The notes: generated from the sequence alone by a model not told the origin. Positions 9,092 to 17,328 are shown, counted from the first letter of the stretch. The stretch: DNA of 64,000 bases from Thalassospira sp. HF15 (GCF_011806525.1 NZ_JAAVKI010000002.1:124001-188000), one strand, 5' to 3'. Made by a program: numbers and translations.

Positions 9092-9997
9092 TCATACAAT
9101 ACAGCCACTGGCGCGCAGATTTGGCAATTCGGCGCGCAAAAATGCCAGAAAGCTTTTTTCGACCGCACTGAGTTCCCGTGACGAGGTAAACAGCGCCACA
9201 TCCCATTCGATGGTGGGGGTCAGGGTGCGGGCGACCACCTTGTCGGTATCGACCAGAAGGGCGGCAAACGGGTCGCTGACGGAAATGCCGACATTGCGTT
9301 CGACAAGACGCGAGATCGTGCGGATGGTGCGGGCCTCGACCGCGATTTTGCGCGGCCAGCCGGCAATCTGGAAGATATAGTCAATTTTGGTGCGCAAGGG
9401 TGAGCCGATCGAGAGTTCGACAAAGTCCTCGCCGCGCAGCAAATCAATGTCGATGGTCTCGAACTTCGCCAGCCTGTGATCGACCGGCATCAGACAAACC
9501 GCGCGCGATTGCGCCAAGGGTGTCACCAGAACATCGGGGTCCTGAAGATCAAGGGTAATGCCAATGCCAAGGTCGCACTGGCGGGTGGCAATCATGTCCA
9601 ACATGCCCTCAAGCCCCGTATCGGTAATACTGACCGAAACGTTGGGGTGGCTTTGTTTGAACTTTGCCACAACATCAAGCAGATAGGTGTCGACATAGAT
9701 CGGCTGAGCAGCGATGCGGATGGCGCCAAGCTGATCATTGGCAATCGCACGCGCCTGGGTTTCAACTTCGCGAAATGCATTCAACGACCGCAGCACGGTC
9801 GCATGAAACTGCTGGGCCTCGCTGGTCGCGATCAGCTGATTGCGCTTGCGGGTAAACAGCTCAAAGCCGACCGATTTTTCAAAGCTGTTCAGCAAGCGAC
9901 TGACCATCGGTTGCGAGATGTTCATCGCCTGTGCTGCACGCGTAACAGAACCGTGGGTCATAAAGGCATTGAAACTTTCAAGTTCACGCAGGTTCAC
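9092..9997 (-). CDS. LysR family regulator of the tct-argE operon
   Basis: A 301-residue LysR-type regulator: N-terminal winged helix-turn-helix (residues about 1-60, MNLRELESFNAFMTHGSVTRAAQAMNIS region) followed by a substrate-binding effector domain. It is divergent from the tctC gene, separated by about 190 bases that hold a CAGTAT-N11-ATACTG palindrome, so it very likely controls the transporter operon in response to the transported compound. The N-terminus starts directly at the conserved MNLRELE, supporting the chosen start. Confidence 0.92.
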   Translation of the reverse strand: MNLRELESFNAFMTHGSVTRAAQAMNISQPMVSRLLNSFEKSVGFELFTRKRNQLIATSEAQQFHATVLRSLNAFREVETQARAIANDQLGAIRIAAQPIYVDTYLLDVVAKFKQSHPNVSVSITDTGLEGMLDMIATRQCDLGIGITLDLQDPDVLVTPLAQSRAVCLMPVDHRLAKFETIDIDLLRGEDFVELSIGSPLRTKIDYIFQIAGWPRKIAVEARTIRTISRLVERNVGISVSDPFAALLVDTDKVVARTLTPTIEWDVALFTSSRELSAVEKSFLAFLRAELPNLRASGCIV

Positions 9998-10040
9998 GTT
10001 GCCTCCCCAAAAATCAGGATTTCAGCGGTAAAACGCCGTT

Positions 10041-10063
10041 CAGTATGTAGATTAGTTATACTG
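10041..10063. promoter_or_regulatory. Probable LysR operator (T-N11-A type)
   Basis: CAGTAT (10041-10046) and ATACTG (10058-10063) form a perfect inverted repeat with an 11-base spacer, the classic LysR box geometry, in the divergent promoter region of the LysR and tctC genes. Confidence 0.65.
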
Positions 10064-10186
10064 GAATTAATTTTTTGCGTCACCAGTTATGCTTTGTTTA
10101 TGCAGGAAGGCACAAAAATAAATGACAGAGTGACTCCAAGTCAGAGCTTCGGCAATCCTGCCACCACCACCCAGGGAGACATGAAA

Positions 10187-11176
10187 ATGTTTCAACAGCT
10201 CAAGAAAGCAGCCGGGATAGCTGCCGCCATCCTTGCGACGACAACCATGATTTCCACCGCCCAGGCTGACGCCTATCCTGAAAAAGCCGTGACGCTGGTC
10301 GCACCATATGGTGCTGGCGGTGCATCTGACCTGGCAGCCCGCGCGCTGGCAGAAACCGCAAGCAACTATACCGGCGGTCAGCCGGTTGTTGTGGTCAACA
10401 AGACCGGCAATGGCGGCATGAACGGCGCACGCTTTGTTTCCGAAGCAGACCCGGATGGCTATACCCTTCTTCTATCGCGTGTCGGCATGGCGCTGTATCC
10501 GGCGGTCTACACCGACAGCCCGGTTGGCTGGGATGCCTACACCTTCCTTGGCATGCTTGAAGCAACCCCGATGATTTTGGCTGTTAATGCAAATTCCGAG
10601 ATCCAGACCATCGATGAGCTGATTGCCAAAATCAAAGACAGCAATGGTGCCACCACCTACGCCGCATCCGGCCCCACCGCGATTGACGGCTTTACGGTTC
10701 AGGCACTGCTGTCTGATGTGGGTCTGGACCCGCTGACCGCTTCCACCCTCGTGCCATATAAAGGCGGCTCTGCCCTGGCTGCTGCCCTTCTTGGCGGTCA
10801 CGTTGACTTCCTGGCGATTGCTGCCGGTTCCCTGATGCCCCACATCGAAGCCGGTAAAATGCGCCCGCTGATGGTTTATTCGCCGAAACGTATGGCAAGC
10901 CTGCCGGACGTCCCGACCGCCAAGGAACTGGGCTATGCCCAGGCCGGTCAGGTTGGCGGCTGGAGCGGTCTTTATGCGCCCAAAGGCCTGCCGGAAAACG
11001 TCGTTGCCAAATGGACCGAAATCCTTGGCAAAGTCGCGACCGATGAACAGTGGCTTGATCTTGCGGCCAAGCGTGGTTCGACCTCGATCATTGGTGATCA
11101 GGACCCGGCGGCCTTCGTTAAAAGCCAGTTCGAGCTTTACAACGGCATGGCCAAGAAATTCGGCTACATCCAGTAA
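10187..11176 (+). CDS. Tripartite tricarboxylate transporter substrate-binding protein (TctC/Bug)
   Basis: A periplasmic receptor of about 329 residues. The N-terminal MFQQLKKAAGIAAAILATTT... ending ...TAQADAYPEK is a classic Sec signal peptide with an A-x-A cleavage site. The mature part keeps Bug-family features: YPEKAVTLVAPYGAGGASD at the start, and the GGSALAAALLGGHVDF loop. These receptors bind carboxylates and related molecules for a TctA/TctB permease. ATG 10187 has GGAG eight bases upstream; ATG 10181 is also possible. The open frame runs far upstream but that part is antisense to the LysR gene. First gene of an operon with tctB, tctA and argE. Confidence 0.93.
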   Translation: MFQQLKKAAGIAAAILATTTMISTAQADAYPEKAVTLVAPYGAGGASDLAARALAETASNYTGGQPVVVVNKTGNGGMNGARFVSEADPDGYTLLLSRVGMALYPAVYTDSPVGWDAYTFLGMLEATPMILAVNANSEIQTIDELIAKIKDSNGATTYAASGPTAIDGFTVQALLSDVGLDPLTASTLVPYKGGSALAAALLGGHVDFLAIAAGSLMPHIEAGKMRPLMVYSPKRMASLPDVPTAKELGYAQAGQVGGWSGLYAPKGLPENVVAKWTEILGKVATDEQWLDLAAKRGSTSIIGDQDPAAFVKSQFELYNGMAKKFGYIQ

Positions 11177-11228
11177 GCAGACGTTTTTTAACGTCGTTTA
11201 GTTCAGACTTTTGATGCGAGACGGAACC

Positions 11229-11756
11229 ATGAACCAAAATCGCGATTTCTATGCCGGATTGGTGGCAACGGTATTCTTTGCCGTCATCCTGTTCGTTCTG
11301 ATCCCGATCTATGTGAAGGTTCCGTCTTTCATTCCGGGCTTTGCCCCGCCGCCGGATATGTGGCCCCGCGTGGTCGCCGTCATCGGGCTGGTGATGGGGG
11401 TACTTGCCCTTGTTCTGGCCTTTCCGAAGATGCGCGAAGCCAGTCGCAATCAAGTCAGCAGCCTTGGCAACCGCGTGCTTGGCAACAAGACCCATCTGAT
11501 GCGTTTCGTCATCGTGCTGATCGTGTTTGCTGCCTTTGTCTATGGCATGCCGCTGATCGGTTTTGTCCCGGCAACAGTTCTGCTGCTGGGGGCATTGTTC
11601 ATCATGACGGGCAATTTCGAGCGCAAATTCTGGATGATCGGGCTTTCGATCATCTTCCCGGTCTTGCTGTATCTGCTGTTTACCAAAGTCACGCACACGC
11701 CGTTTCCGGAAGGCAAGCTGTTGTCTTTGAGCCTTTCTGACCTCGTAACACTTTAA
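11229..11756 (+). CDS. Tripartite tricarboxylate transporter small permease subunit TctB
   Basis: A 175-residue membrane protein with four predicted helices, matching the small poorly conserved TctB subunit in size, topology and position between tctC and tctA. Family TctB proteins assemble with the large TctA permease. ATG 11229 (MNQNRDFYAG) is preferred, as family members begin near this motif; ATG 11214 is an alternative. It ends 18 bases before tctA. Confidence 0.88.
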   Translation: MNQNRDFYAGLVATVFFAVILFVLIPIYVKVPSFIPGFAPPPDMWPRVVAVIGLVMGVLALVLAFPKMREASRNQVSSLGNRVLGNKTHLMRFVIVLIVFAAFVYGMPLIGFVPATVLLLGALFIMTGNFERKFWMIGLSIIFPVLLYLLFTKVTHTPFPEGKLLSLSLSDLVTL

Positions 11757-11774
11757 CCGAGAGCCCCAACCGTT

Positions 11775-13277
11775 ATGTGGAATGAATTGCTTTACGCCTT
11801 TGAGGCGGTCGCAACGTTACCGAACTTTCTGGCGATGTTTGCCGGGATCTGGGCCGGGGTGATCATTGGTGCCATTCCGGGCATGACCGGAACCATGGCC
11901 GTGACGCTGGCACTGCCCTTTACGTTTTATCTGCCGCCGGTCACCAGCATCCTTCTTCTGGTGGCGCTCTATAAAGGGTCAACCTATGGCGGATCGATCT
12001 CCGCCATCCTGATCAAAACACCGGGTACCGCATCGGCGGCCTGTACGGTACTTGACGGTTATCCACTGGCGCGCGCTGGCAAGGGTGGCAAGGCGCTTAA
12101 TATGGCGCTGGTATCAAGCTGTATCGGCGACTTTATTTCAAACATTTCGCTGTTCTTCCTGGCCATTCCGCTGGCGACATTTGCCCTGCGCGTTGGTCCG
12201 CCGGAATTCTTCATGCTGATGGCGTTTTCACTGACCATTGTGGCAAGTATTTCGGGCCGTTCGCTGGTTCTGGGCATCATTTCGGCCTGTTTGGGCCTGT
12301 TGCTGGCAACCGTTGGCGAGGACATGTATGGCTCGTTCCGGTTTGCTCTGTCTGAAGACATGAAATCGGGTCTTGGCATGGTGCCGGTTCTGATCGGCCT
12401 GTTTGCCCTGCCCGAACTGATCAAAATGGTCGTCTTCCGCCCGGAAGATAACGCGGCTGCCATGAAGCTTGGCGATAACCGCCTGACCCTTTCGGAAGTT
12501 CGCGGGTCGATCAAATCGATTTTCCGTGGATCGATCATTGGCGTGATCCTGGGTGCCATTCCGGGGATTGGCCCGTCGACGGCTGCATTCTTTTCCTATA
12601 GCGAGGCGCGCCGGACGTCGAAAAACGGGGACAAGTTCGGCGAAGGCGAGCTTGAAGGCATTGCCGCATCCGAGTCTGCCAACAACGGTTCATGTGGCGC
12701 GACCATGATCCCGCTTCTGGCGCTTGGTGTGCCGGGCGATGTGATTACCGGTGTGATGCTGGGTGCGTTCATGATCCATGGCCTCACACCGGGTCCGCTT
12801 CTGTTCCAGAACAATATCGGTGATGTCTATGCGCTGTTTATCGGCATCCTGTTTAGTTCCGTCTTCCTGTTTATCGCAGGCAAGGCAACGGCAGGGGCGT
12901 TTACCAAAATCTCGCGCATTCCCCAGACGCTGCTTTTGCCCTGCATTCTGATCCTGTGCGTCTATGGCATCTATTCCATCGGAGCGAGCCCGTTTGATGT
13001 CACCGTCCTTCTGGTCATGGGTGTGGTCGGTTTTGCCATGATGTTGCTGAACATCCCGGCGGCCCCGTTCCTGATCGCCTTTATTCTGGGTCCGATGTTT
13101 GAAGACAATATGCGCAGGTCGCTTGCGATTTCGCGCGGTGATCTGGGTGTGTTCTTCCAGTCATGGATTTCCTGGGGCTTCTTTGCCCTGACCGTTCTGT
13201 TCGTCATTCTGACCATTCGCCGCGAATGGAAGAAATGGCGCGACAACCGCAATGCCGATGCGTCATCTGCCTCCTGA
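11775..13277 (+). CDS. Tripartite tricarboxylate transporter large permease TctA
   Basis: A 500-residue inner-membrane protein with about 11-12 helices. Two internally related segments, GAIPGMTGTMAVTLALP near residue 33 and GAIPGIGPSTAAFFSY near residue 260, are the repeated TctA signature. It forms the channel of a secondary transporter driven by an ion gradient and fed by TctC. It sits between tctB and an argE-like gene, suggesting that the imported solute is an N-acyl amino acid, though the family most often moves carboxylates. Confidence 0.95.
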   Translation: MWNELLYAFEAVATLPNFLAMFAGIWAGVIIGAIPGMTGTMAVTLALPFTFYLPPVTSILLLVALYKGSTYGGSISAILIKTPGTASAACTVLDGYPLARAGKGGKALNMALVSSCIGDFISNISLFFLAIPLATFALRVGPPEFFMLMAFSLTIVASISGRSLVLGIISACLGLLLATVGEDMYGSFRFALSEDMKSGLGMVPVLIGLFALPELIKMVVFRPEDNAAAMKLGDNRLTLSEVRGSIKSIFRGSIIGVILGAIPGIGPSTAAFFSYSEARRTSKNGDKFGEGELEGIAASESANNGSCGATMIPLLALGVPGDVITGVMLGAFMIHGLTPGPLLFQNNIGDVYALFIGILFSSVFLFIAGKATAGAFTKISRIPQTLLLPCILILCVYGIYSIGASPFDVTVLLVMGVVGFAMMLLNIPAAPFLIAFILGPMFEDNMRRSLAISRGDLGVFFQSWISWGFFALTVLFVILTIRREWKKWRDNRNADASSAS

Positions 13278-13298
13278 TCCGAGTAACGAGAAGAAAAA

Positions 13299-14477
13299 AT
13301 GTCCAAACCAAACATGTCCCGTCTCCATCATGCCATCGATCTACTTGGCAAGCTGGTGGCGTTCGACACGACCAGCAAGAACTCGAATCTCGGTCTGATC
13401 CATTTCGTCCGTGACTATCTGGCCGAGTACGGCATTGAAAGCACCCTGTTTCATGACGAAACCGGGGAAAAAGCCAACCTTCTGGCGACCATCGGCCCCA
13501 AAGGGATGCCAGGCATCGCGCTTTCGGGTCATACCGATGTGGTGCCGGCGCTTGAAACCACCTGGATCAGCCCGGCCTTTGAGCTGACCGAACGGGACGG
13601 CAAACTGTTTGGTCGCGGATCGGCCGATATGAAGGGTTTTTCGGCCTGTGTGCTGGCGATGATCCCGGAACTGGTCAAACGTGATCTGACCATCCCGTTC
13701 CATCTGTGCCTGTCCTATGACGAAGAAGTCGGCTGCATCGGTGTTGGATCGATGGTGGATCATTTGGCCGCCATGGATACGCCGCCGCGTCTGGCAGTGA
13801 TTGGCGAGCCGACCGACATGAAAGTGATCAACGGGCAGAAAGGCAAATATTCGATGCGGGTGGCGGTCACCGGGACGGCTGGCCACAGTTCCTTTGCGCC
13901 CAATCACGTCAATGCCATCGAATATGCGTCACGTGCGATCAATCTGATTGCCGAGAAAGCCCGCGCGTTTGAAGAAACCGGCCCGTTTGACGATGATTTC
14001 ACCGTGCCGCACAGCACGATGCTGACCACCACGATCAGTGGCGGAACGGCGACCAACGTCACCCCGGAATATTGCGAATTCACCTTTGAAATCCGCCATC
14101 TGCCCGACCATGACGCCGAAGCCGTGATTGCTGATCTGCAAGCCACCATCATGGACACCCTTGATGCCGAGATGAAGGCCAAGGCGGATGACACCGGGTT
14201 TAGCTTTGAGAAGATCTTTTCCTATCCAGGGATGGGCGATTGCACTGATGCCGAAGGCTTTGAGTATGTGCGCAATGTCATCCCGGAGATTTCCGGCAAG
14301 GTGTCATATGGCTCCGAAGGCGGCGTGTTTGAAAAGCAGGGCAACATCCCGTCGATCATCTGTGGCCCGGGCAGCATCCAGCAGGCCCACAAGCCCAACG
14401 AGTTCATTGAAATTTCGCAGATCGAGGAATGCCTGGACTTCCTCGAAGCGCTCACCGATCAGGCCATCGCGGCCTGA
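13299..14477 (+). CDS. argE: M20 family acetylornithine deacetylase (ArgE type)
   Basis: A 392-residue dinuclear zinc hydrolase. Conserved metal-site motifs are SGHTDVVPA (near residue 76), GRGSADMKGF (near 105) and SYDEEVGCIG (near 140). ArgE removes the acetyl group from N2-acetylornithine in arginine synthesis; some members act on other N-acyl amino acids. Its place as the last gene of a LysR-controlled tct transporter operon, away from arg genes, points to a catabolic or scavenging deacylase. A rho-independent terminator follows. Confidence 0.85.
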   Translation: MSKPNMSRLHHAIDLLGKLVAFDTTSKNSNLGLIHFVRDYLAEYGIESTLFHDETGEKANLLATIGPKGMPGIALSGHTDVVPALETTWISPAFELTERDGKLFGRGSADMKGFSACVLAMIPELVKRDLTIPFHLCLSYDEEVGCIGVGSMVDHLAAMDTPPRLAVIGEPTDMKVINGQKGKYSMRVAVTGTAGHSSFAPNHVNAIEYASRAINLIAEKARAFEETGPFDDDFTVPHSTMLTTTISGGTATNVTPEYCEFTFEIRHLPDHDAEAVIADLQATIMDTLDAEMKAKADDTGFSFEKIFSYPGMGDCTDAEGFEYVRNVIPEISGKVSYGSEGGVFEKQGNIPSIICGPGSIQQAHKPNEFIEISQIEECLDFLEALTDQAIAA

Positions 14478-14627
14478 TATCTCACCATGACGATGCGCCA
14501 CCCGCACTGTCAGTTGGCACCCCGCAGCAGAATCTCTCCCAACCCGATGCTGCATCAACGGGGTTCTGACAGGTGAGAAACTCCCGGCCACATCCCCCCC
14601 GATGTGGTCATAGCAAGCCAAACTCAA

Positions 14628-14662
14628 GGCCGGCTCGTGAAAGCGATGCCGGTCTTTTTTTT
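14628..14662 (+). terminator. Intrinsic terminator of the tct-argE operon
   Basis: GGCCGGC pairs with GCCGGTC (one G-T pair) across a 13-base loop, followed by eight T residues. Confidence 0.75.
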
Positions 14663-14683
14663 ATGGTTCTAGCGGAAATAAGG

Positions 14684-14706
14684 AAAAATAAATCGGTCCC
14701 CTTTTT
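14684..14706. repeat. Left 23-bp inverted repeat of the accessory island
   Basis: The 23 bases here, from AAAAATAAATCGG to TCCCCTTTTT, are the reverse complement of 17262-17284 with a single mismatch (G here, T there). The pair encloses about 2.6 kb with a phage gene fragment and unknown genes. I recall similar GGGGACAGATTTATTTT motifs near IS200-type or REP-associated transposases, but no transposase is present here. Confidence 0.7.
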
Positions 14707-14748
14707 TTCTTGTCCCCTTTTTTTCTCCGTGTCCTCTTTTTTTCTCCG
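14697..14748. repeat. Three tandem TCCCC-poly(T) repeats
   Basis: Three imperfect direct copies of a 16-19 base unit, each TCC(C/T)C followed by T7 and CT, run from the left inverted repeat to just before the portal fragment. The pattern suggests slippage or nested insertion of the same repeat end. Confidence 0.6.
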
Positions 14749-14753
14749 ATACC

Positions 14754-15122
14754 ATGCGTAAAGCGATGAAGGATGCCAAGGGACCAGGCAATTTCCGCAA
14801 TCTGTTTTATTACAGTCCGAACGGCAAAAAGGACGGTATTCAGATCATGCCGCTTTCAGAGGTCGCGGCCAAAGACGAATTTGCCAGTATGAAAAACGTC
14901 ACCCGCGATGACATTCTGGCAGCTCATCGTGTCCCGCCGCAACTGCTTGGCATCGTGCCGGTCAATGCCGGTGGCTACGGCAGCATTCAGGACGCCGCCG
15001 AGGTATTCCACAATAACGAAATCCGCCCGATCATGGCGGCCCTTGAAGGGTTGAACGACATGACGGGCGAGAATGTGATTACGTTTCCGGATAATCTTGG
15101 AAAGACTGGCGAAAACAGCTAG
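14754..15122 (+). pseudogene. Phage portal protein fragment (P2 gpQ / PBSX type, C-terminus)
   Basis: 122 residues that match only the C-terminal part of P2-type portal vertex proteins, which normally have about 340 residues: NFRNLFYYSPNGKKDGIQI, PLSEVAAKDEF, VTRDDILAAHRVPPQLLGI and the VFHNNEIRPI segment are all landmarks. The N-terminal two thirds are missing; the frame opens directly after the poly(T) repeats. No other head or tail gene follows. It is a decayed prophage remnant, not a working portal. Confidence 0.85.
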
Positions 15123-15172
15123 CCAGATTGATGAGGGTCGTGGTTGTAATGCCCCTCCCTCATAATTGGATG

Positions 15173-15565
15173 TCATTTTACAGCGTCGAACTTCTTTGTC
15201 TTTATCTGAGATGCGTCAACAATGTGGACGACCTCGTCTTCGTCCTTATTCCAAACACTTTCGGCAAGTCCCCAATAGTAAAAATGATGTAATTTCTCAC
15301 TGTCTTTACTAGTAGAGGTCTTGAAAAGTCCTTTTTTTGTATATAGGACTACAAAATCATCTTTCGAGACATCTTCCTTGAGCTTCAGACCGTACAAATG
15401 CCGGTTACGGTTTGAAACGTTTCCTTGCTGGTCAAAAGTGTTGTCAAATATCAGGAATTTTGAACCTTCTTGGATTAGACGATTTGCAACTAAAACAAGG
15501 CGCTCTTTCTTTGTATCACCCCTGTCAGCAATTGCGTTGATTGTAAACGGTGGTAGGTTAGGCAT
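15173..15565 (-). CDS. Hypothetical protein, accessory island
   Basis: A 130-residue, charged, soluble protein I do not recognise. Start MPNLPPFT at 15565 follows AGGAG at ten bases; the codon use is more AT-rich than the flanking core genes, consistent with transfer. The beta-rich middle (KERLVLVANRLIQEG, FLIFDN, HLYGLKL, FVVLYTKKG) faintly recalls lamin-tail-domain proteins, but this is only a guess. Neighbours are a phage portal fragment and a broken zinc-ribbon gene. Confidence 0.6.
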   Translation of the reverse strand: MPNLPPFTINAIADRGDTKKERLVLVANRLIQEGSKFLIFDNTFDQQGNVSNRNRHLYGLKLKEDVSKDDFVVLYTKKGLFKTSTSKDSEKLHHFYYWGLAESVWNKDEDEVVHIVDASQIKTKKFDAVK

Positions 15566-15675
15566 ATTATTTGATCTCCTGATCTCAGTGGTTTCGAACA
15601 TGCGCCTCCATGGCGCAATTATATTTAGTCTGCGATCAAGATAGAGTGAATGTTTCCGTGGTCAACTCAAGGTCG

Positions 15676-15936
15676 TCAATTTGTCTTTGAGCAATATATC
15701 CAGTTAGGCAGTTGATCATAAGTGACCAACATGACATCAACCGGGGTTGCGCCGCATTTATTGCAGCGCAGCCTTTTTTGTATCTCTTTTGGTGTATGGA
15801 ACCCAATGTGGCGTTTGCAGATATCCTGCCAAAGCAGGACGACATTGCGCCGACCACAACCGCATGTACAGCCGAGCGCAGCAAATTCTTTTCGCGACCA
15901 AATGGTAAAAACGGGTGTGTCGAACTAATCCCGCAT
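15676..15936 (-). pseudogene. Zinc-ribbon protein gene interrupted by an amber codon
   Basis: A reading frame of 87 codons from ATG 15936 with a TAG as its fourth codon (15925-15927) and no other stop until 15676. The residues after the TAG look like real protein: GCTCGCGRRNVVLLW, then TPKEIQKRL, then RCNKCGATPVDVMLV and a final WIYCSKTN. The Cys pairs suggest two zinc-binding knuckles. No ATG, GTG or TTG suited to a start occurs between the TAG and the first Cys pair. Either the gene is inactivated, is read through, or starts at a rare codon. Other frames across this stretch give no plausible protein. Confidence 0.5.
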
Positions 15937-16305
15937 CGGGCCATCTTTTGGCCCTGTCCTGCTTAATACTTAGCATTACCTTGTGCATGCTATCTAGAAT
16001 AATTTTTACGGTGGAAACAGTGTCAAATATCCACAAATAAAGAAAGTTAACGATACATTAAGGGCGGTTCTTTACGTTAATTTTGTTTTCATAATTAGAT
16101 GCCACGCTATTTCTCTACAAAACAAAATAAAGAACATTATGCCTATAACGACGAAAACGCCGCACCTTTCGATGCGACGTTTACGACAACCGCAGATGCG
16201 GTCGGTATCTAGACTTGAGAAGCGAAATATCGACCTTGTTGACAGAAAAGTCAATAAACTCGGACGTCGCCGGGGCATCTGCAGCAACCATGAAAGGAGC
16301 TGCCG
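15937..16305. other. AT-rich intergenic region with small palindromes
   Basis: No convincing gene. It contains ACCGCA-GA-TGCGGT (16189-16202) and TTGAC-AGAAAA-GTCAA (16240-16255), possible regulator sites upstream of the 26-codon gene. A TTGACA at 16239-16244 has no matching -10 box at the usual distance. ORFs across the area lack ribosome binding sites. Confidence 0.45.
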
Positions 16306-16386
16306 ATGGTTAAACAGTTGGTTGAACTGATTAAAGCCCTGACCGGGCTGACCAACGGTCTTCGTGCGCTGATCGGCGCAGTTTAA
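16306..16386 (+). CDS. 26-residue hydrophobic/amphipathic peptide
   Basis: A very short gene starting ATG GTT AAA, with an ideal AAAGGAG ribosome binding site (16293-16299) six bases before the start and a strong terminator only two bases after the stop. The peptide runs MVKQLVELIKALTG... to ...LRALIGAV: regularly spaced Leu, Ile and Val with three basic residues, a single Glu, one helix break at TGLTNG and no Cys. It resembles membrane-active peptides such as type I toxins or phenol-soluble modulins in character only; no family is recognised. An overlapping seven-codon frame (ATG 16290) begins just upstream. Confidence 0.6.
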   Translation: MVKQLVELIKALTGLTNGLRALIGAV

Positions 16387-16387
16387 T

Positions 16388-16422
16388 GGAATGGGTCGCC
16401 TCCGGGCGGCCCATTCTTTTTT
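16388..16422 (+). terminator. Strong intrinsic terminator of the small peptide gene
   Basis: GAATGGG-T-CGCC pairs with GGCG-G-CCCATTC over a short loop and is followed by six T residues. It starts two bases after the stop codon of the 26-codon gene. Confidence 0.9.
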
Positions 16423-16449
16423 GGGGCGGGCGGCAGCCAAAACTCAGTG

Positions 16450-17076
16450 TTACTCGGACTGCTGCTTTTTCACGATATCGATGAATTCACCAGTTCGAAT
16501 TCTTCGATATATCTCTGCTTCAGCATGGCGCATTAGATCAAGAGAGCTATTATACTTCTGCGGTATTGAATACTTATGATTGCAGTTTATGCACTCCATT
16601 TGACGAAATGCAATGCTGTCCGCCATTTCTCCTTTGCATTTCGGGCAAAGGGGATTTGGATGCCCAAAAATCTGGACCCCGTTCCATTTCCAAGTCCAGA
16701 TTAGATCCTTCCAACTGTCTGTAATATAATGTTTCTTTACTTCGTTTGGATCAGACCAGTCAAATCCACTGGCTCTGGATTGATGATAAAGCCATGCAAC
16801 GAGAATAATCACATTCGCTATGATCGAAAGAGAAAACAGCAACACAATAGCGACTGGGATTTCAGCATCCGAACTCAGCCATGACCAAAATTCAGCAATC
16901 AGATCAGCCGCAAAGCTTAGAGCAAAGAGAGTAAGGGATAGGATTTTGTCATCCGAAATAGCATTGAAGATGGCGGACAAGAGCCTGTCAATTAGCACAC
17001 CTGCCAAGCCCACTATAACCCACCATGCTTTATGCCAAACAGTCCCAAGGCCAGATCTGATTGTTGAAAAGTTCAT
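16450..17076 (-). CDS. Membrane protein with zinc-ribbon domain, unknown function
   Basis: A 208-residue protein. About three N-terminal membrane helices (near residues 17-33, 44-62 and 73-95) are followed by a cytoplasmic tail with CPKC (about 145-148) and CINC (about 163-166), a likely zinc ribbon, and a charged helical end. The start at 17076 (MNFSTIRSG) has AGGGGAAAAGG right upstream. Codon use is AT-richer than the core genes. It lies inside the repeat-bounded island. I do not recognise the family. Confidence 0.65.
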   Translation of the reverse strand: MNFSTIRSGLGTVWHKAWWVIVGLAGVLIDRLLSAIFNAISDDKILSLTLFALSFAADLIAEFWSWLSSDAEIPVAIVLLFSLSIIANVIILVAWLYHQSRASGFDWSDPNEVKKHYITDSWKDLIWTWKWNGVQIFGHPNPLCPKCKGEMADSIAFRQMECINCNHKYSIPQKYNSSLDLMRHAEAEIYRRIRTGEFIDIVKKQQSE

Positions 17077-17261
17077 CCTTTTCCCCTGCAACCCATCGGT
17101 TTTATTGAGTGGAGCACAACAACTCTGAAAAGAAAAGGTCCGCGTTTGATGAAAAACACGGGCCTTCGGGCGCAATCAGGGAGGCATTCCAGTCGAGATG
17201 CCCAGCTTTGCGCCTCGACGGAATTTCGTCAATCAGGATGTGGTTGGATAGAAATTAAAGG

Positions 17262-17284
17262 AAAAAGGGGACAGATTTATTTTT
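17262..17284. repeat. Right 23-bp inverted repeat of the accessory island
   Basis: AAAAAGGGGACAG continuing to ATTTATTTTT; reverse complement of 14684-14706 with one mismatch. It lies just downstream of the APC permease gene end and marks the right limit of the island. Confidence 0.7.
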
Positions 17285-17328
17285 GAACATCAAAATCTGC
17301 AATGCATTCGAGCGGTCGTCCCGAAAGT

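Noticed and set aside
9476-10186. Upstream extension of the tctC frame by over 230 codons
   Set aside because: It is antisense to the LysR gene; the signal peptide and GGAG site place the real start at 10181 or 10187.
15636-16036. Two minus-strand ORFs of about 100 codons in other frames over the zinc-ribbon region
   Set aside because: Their protein sequences show no domain, whereas the third frame has paired Cys knuckles and coherent composition.
16239-16267. TTGACA promoter -35 box before the 26-codon gene
   Set aside because: No acceptable -10 box 16-18 bases downstream, so I do not call a promoter.
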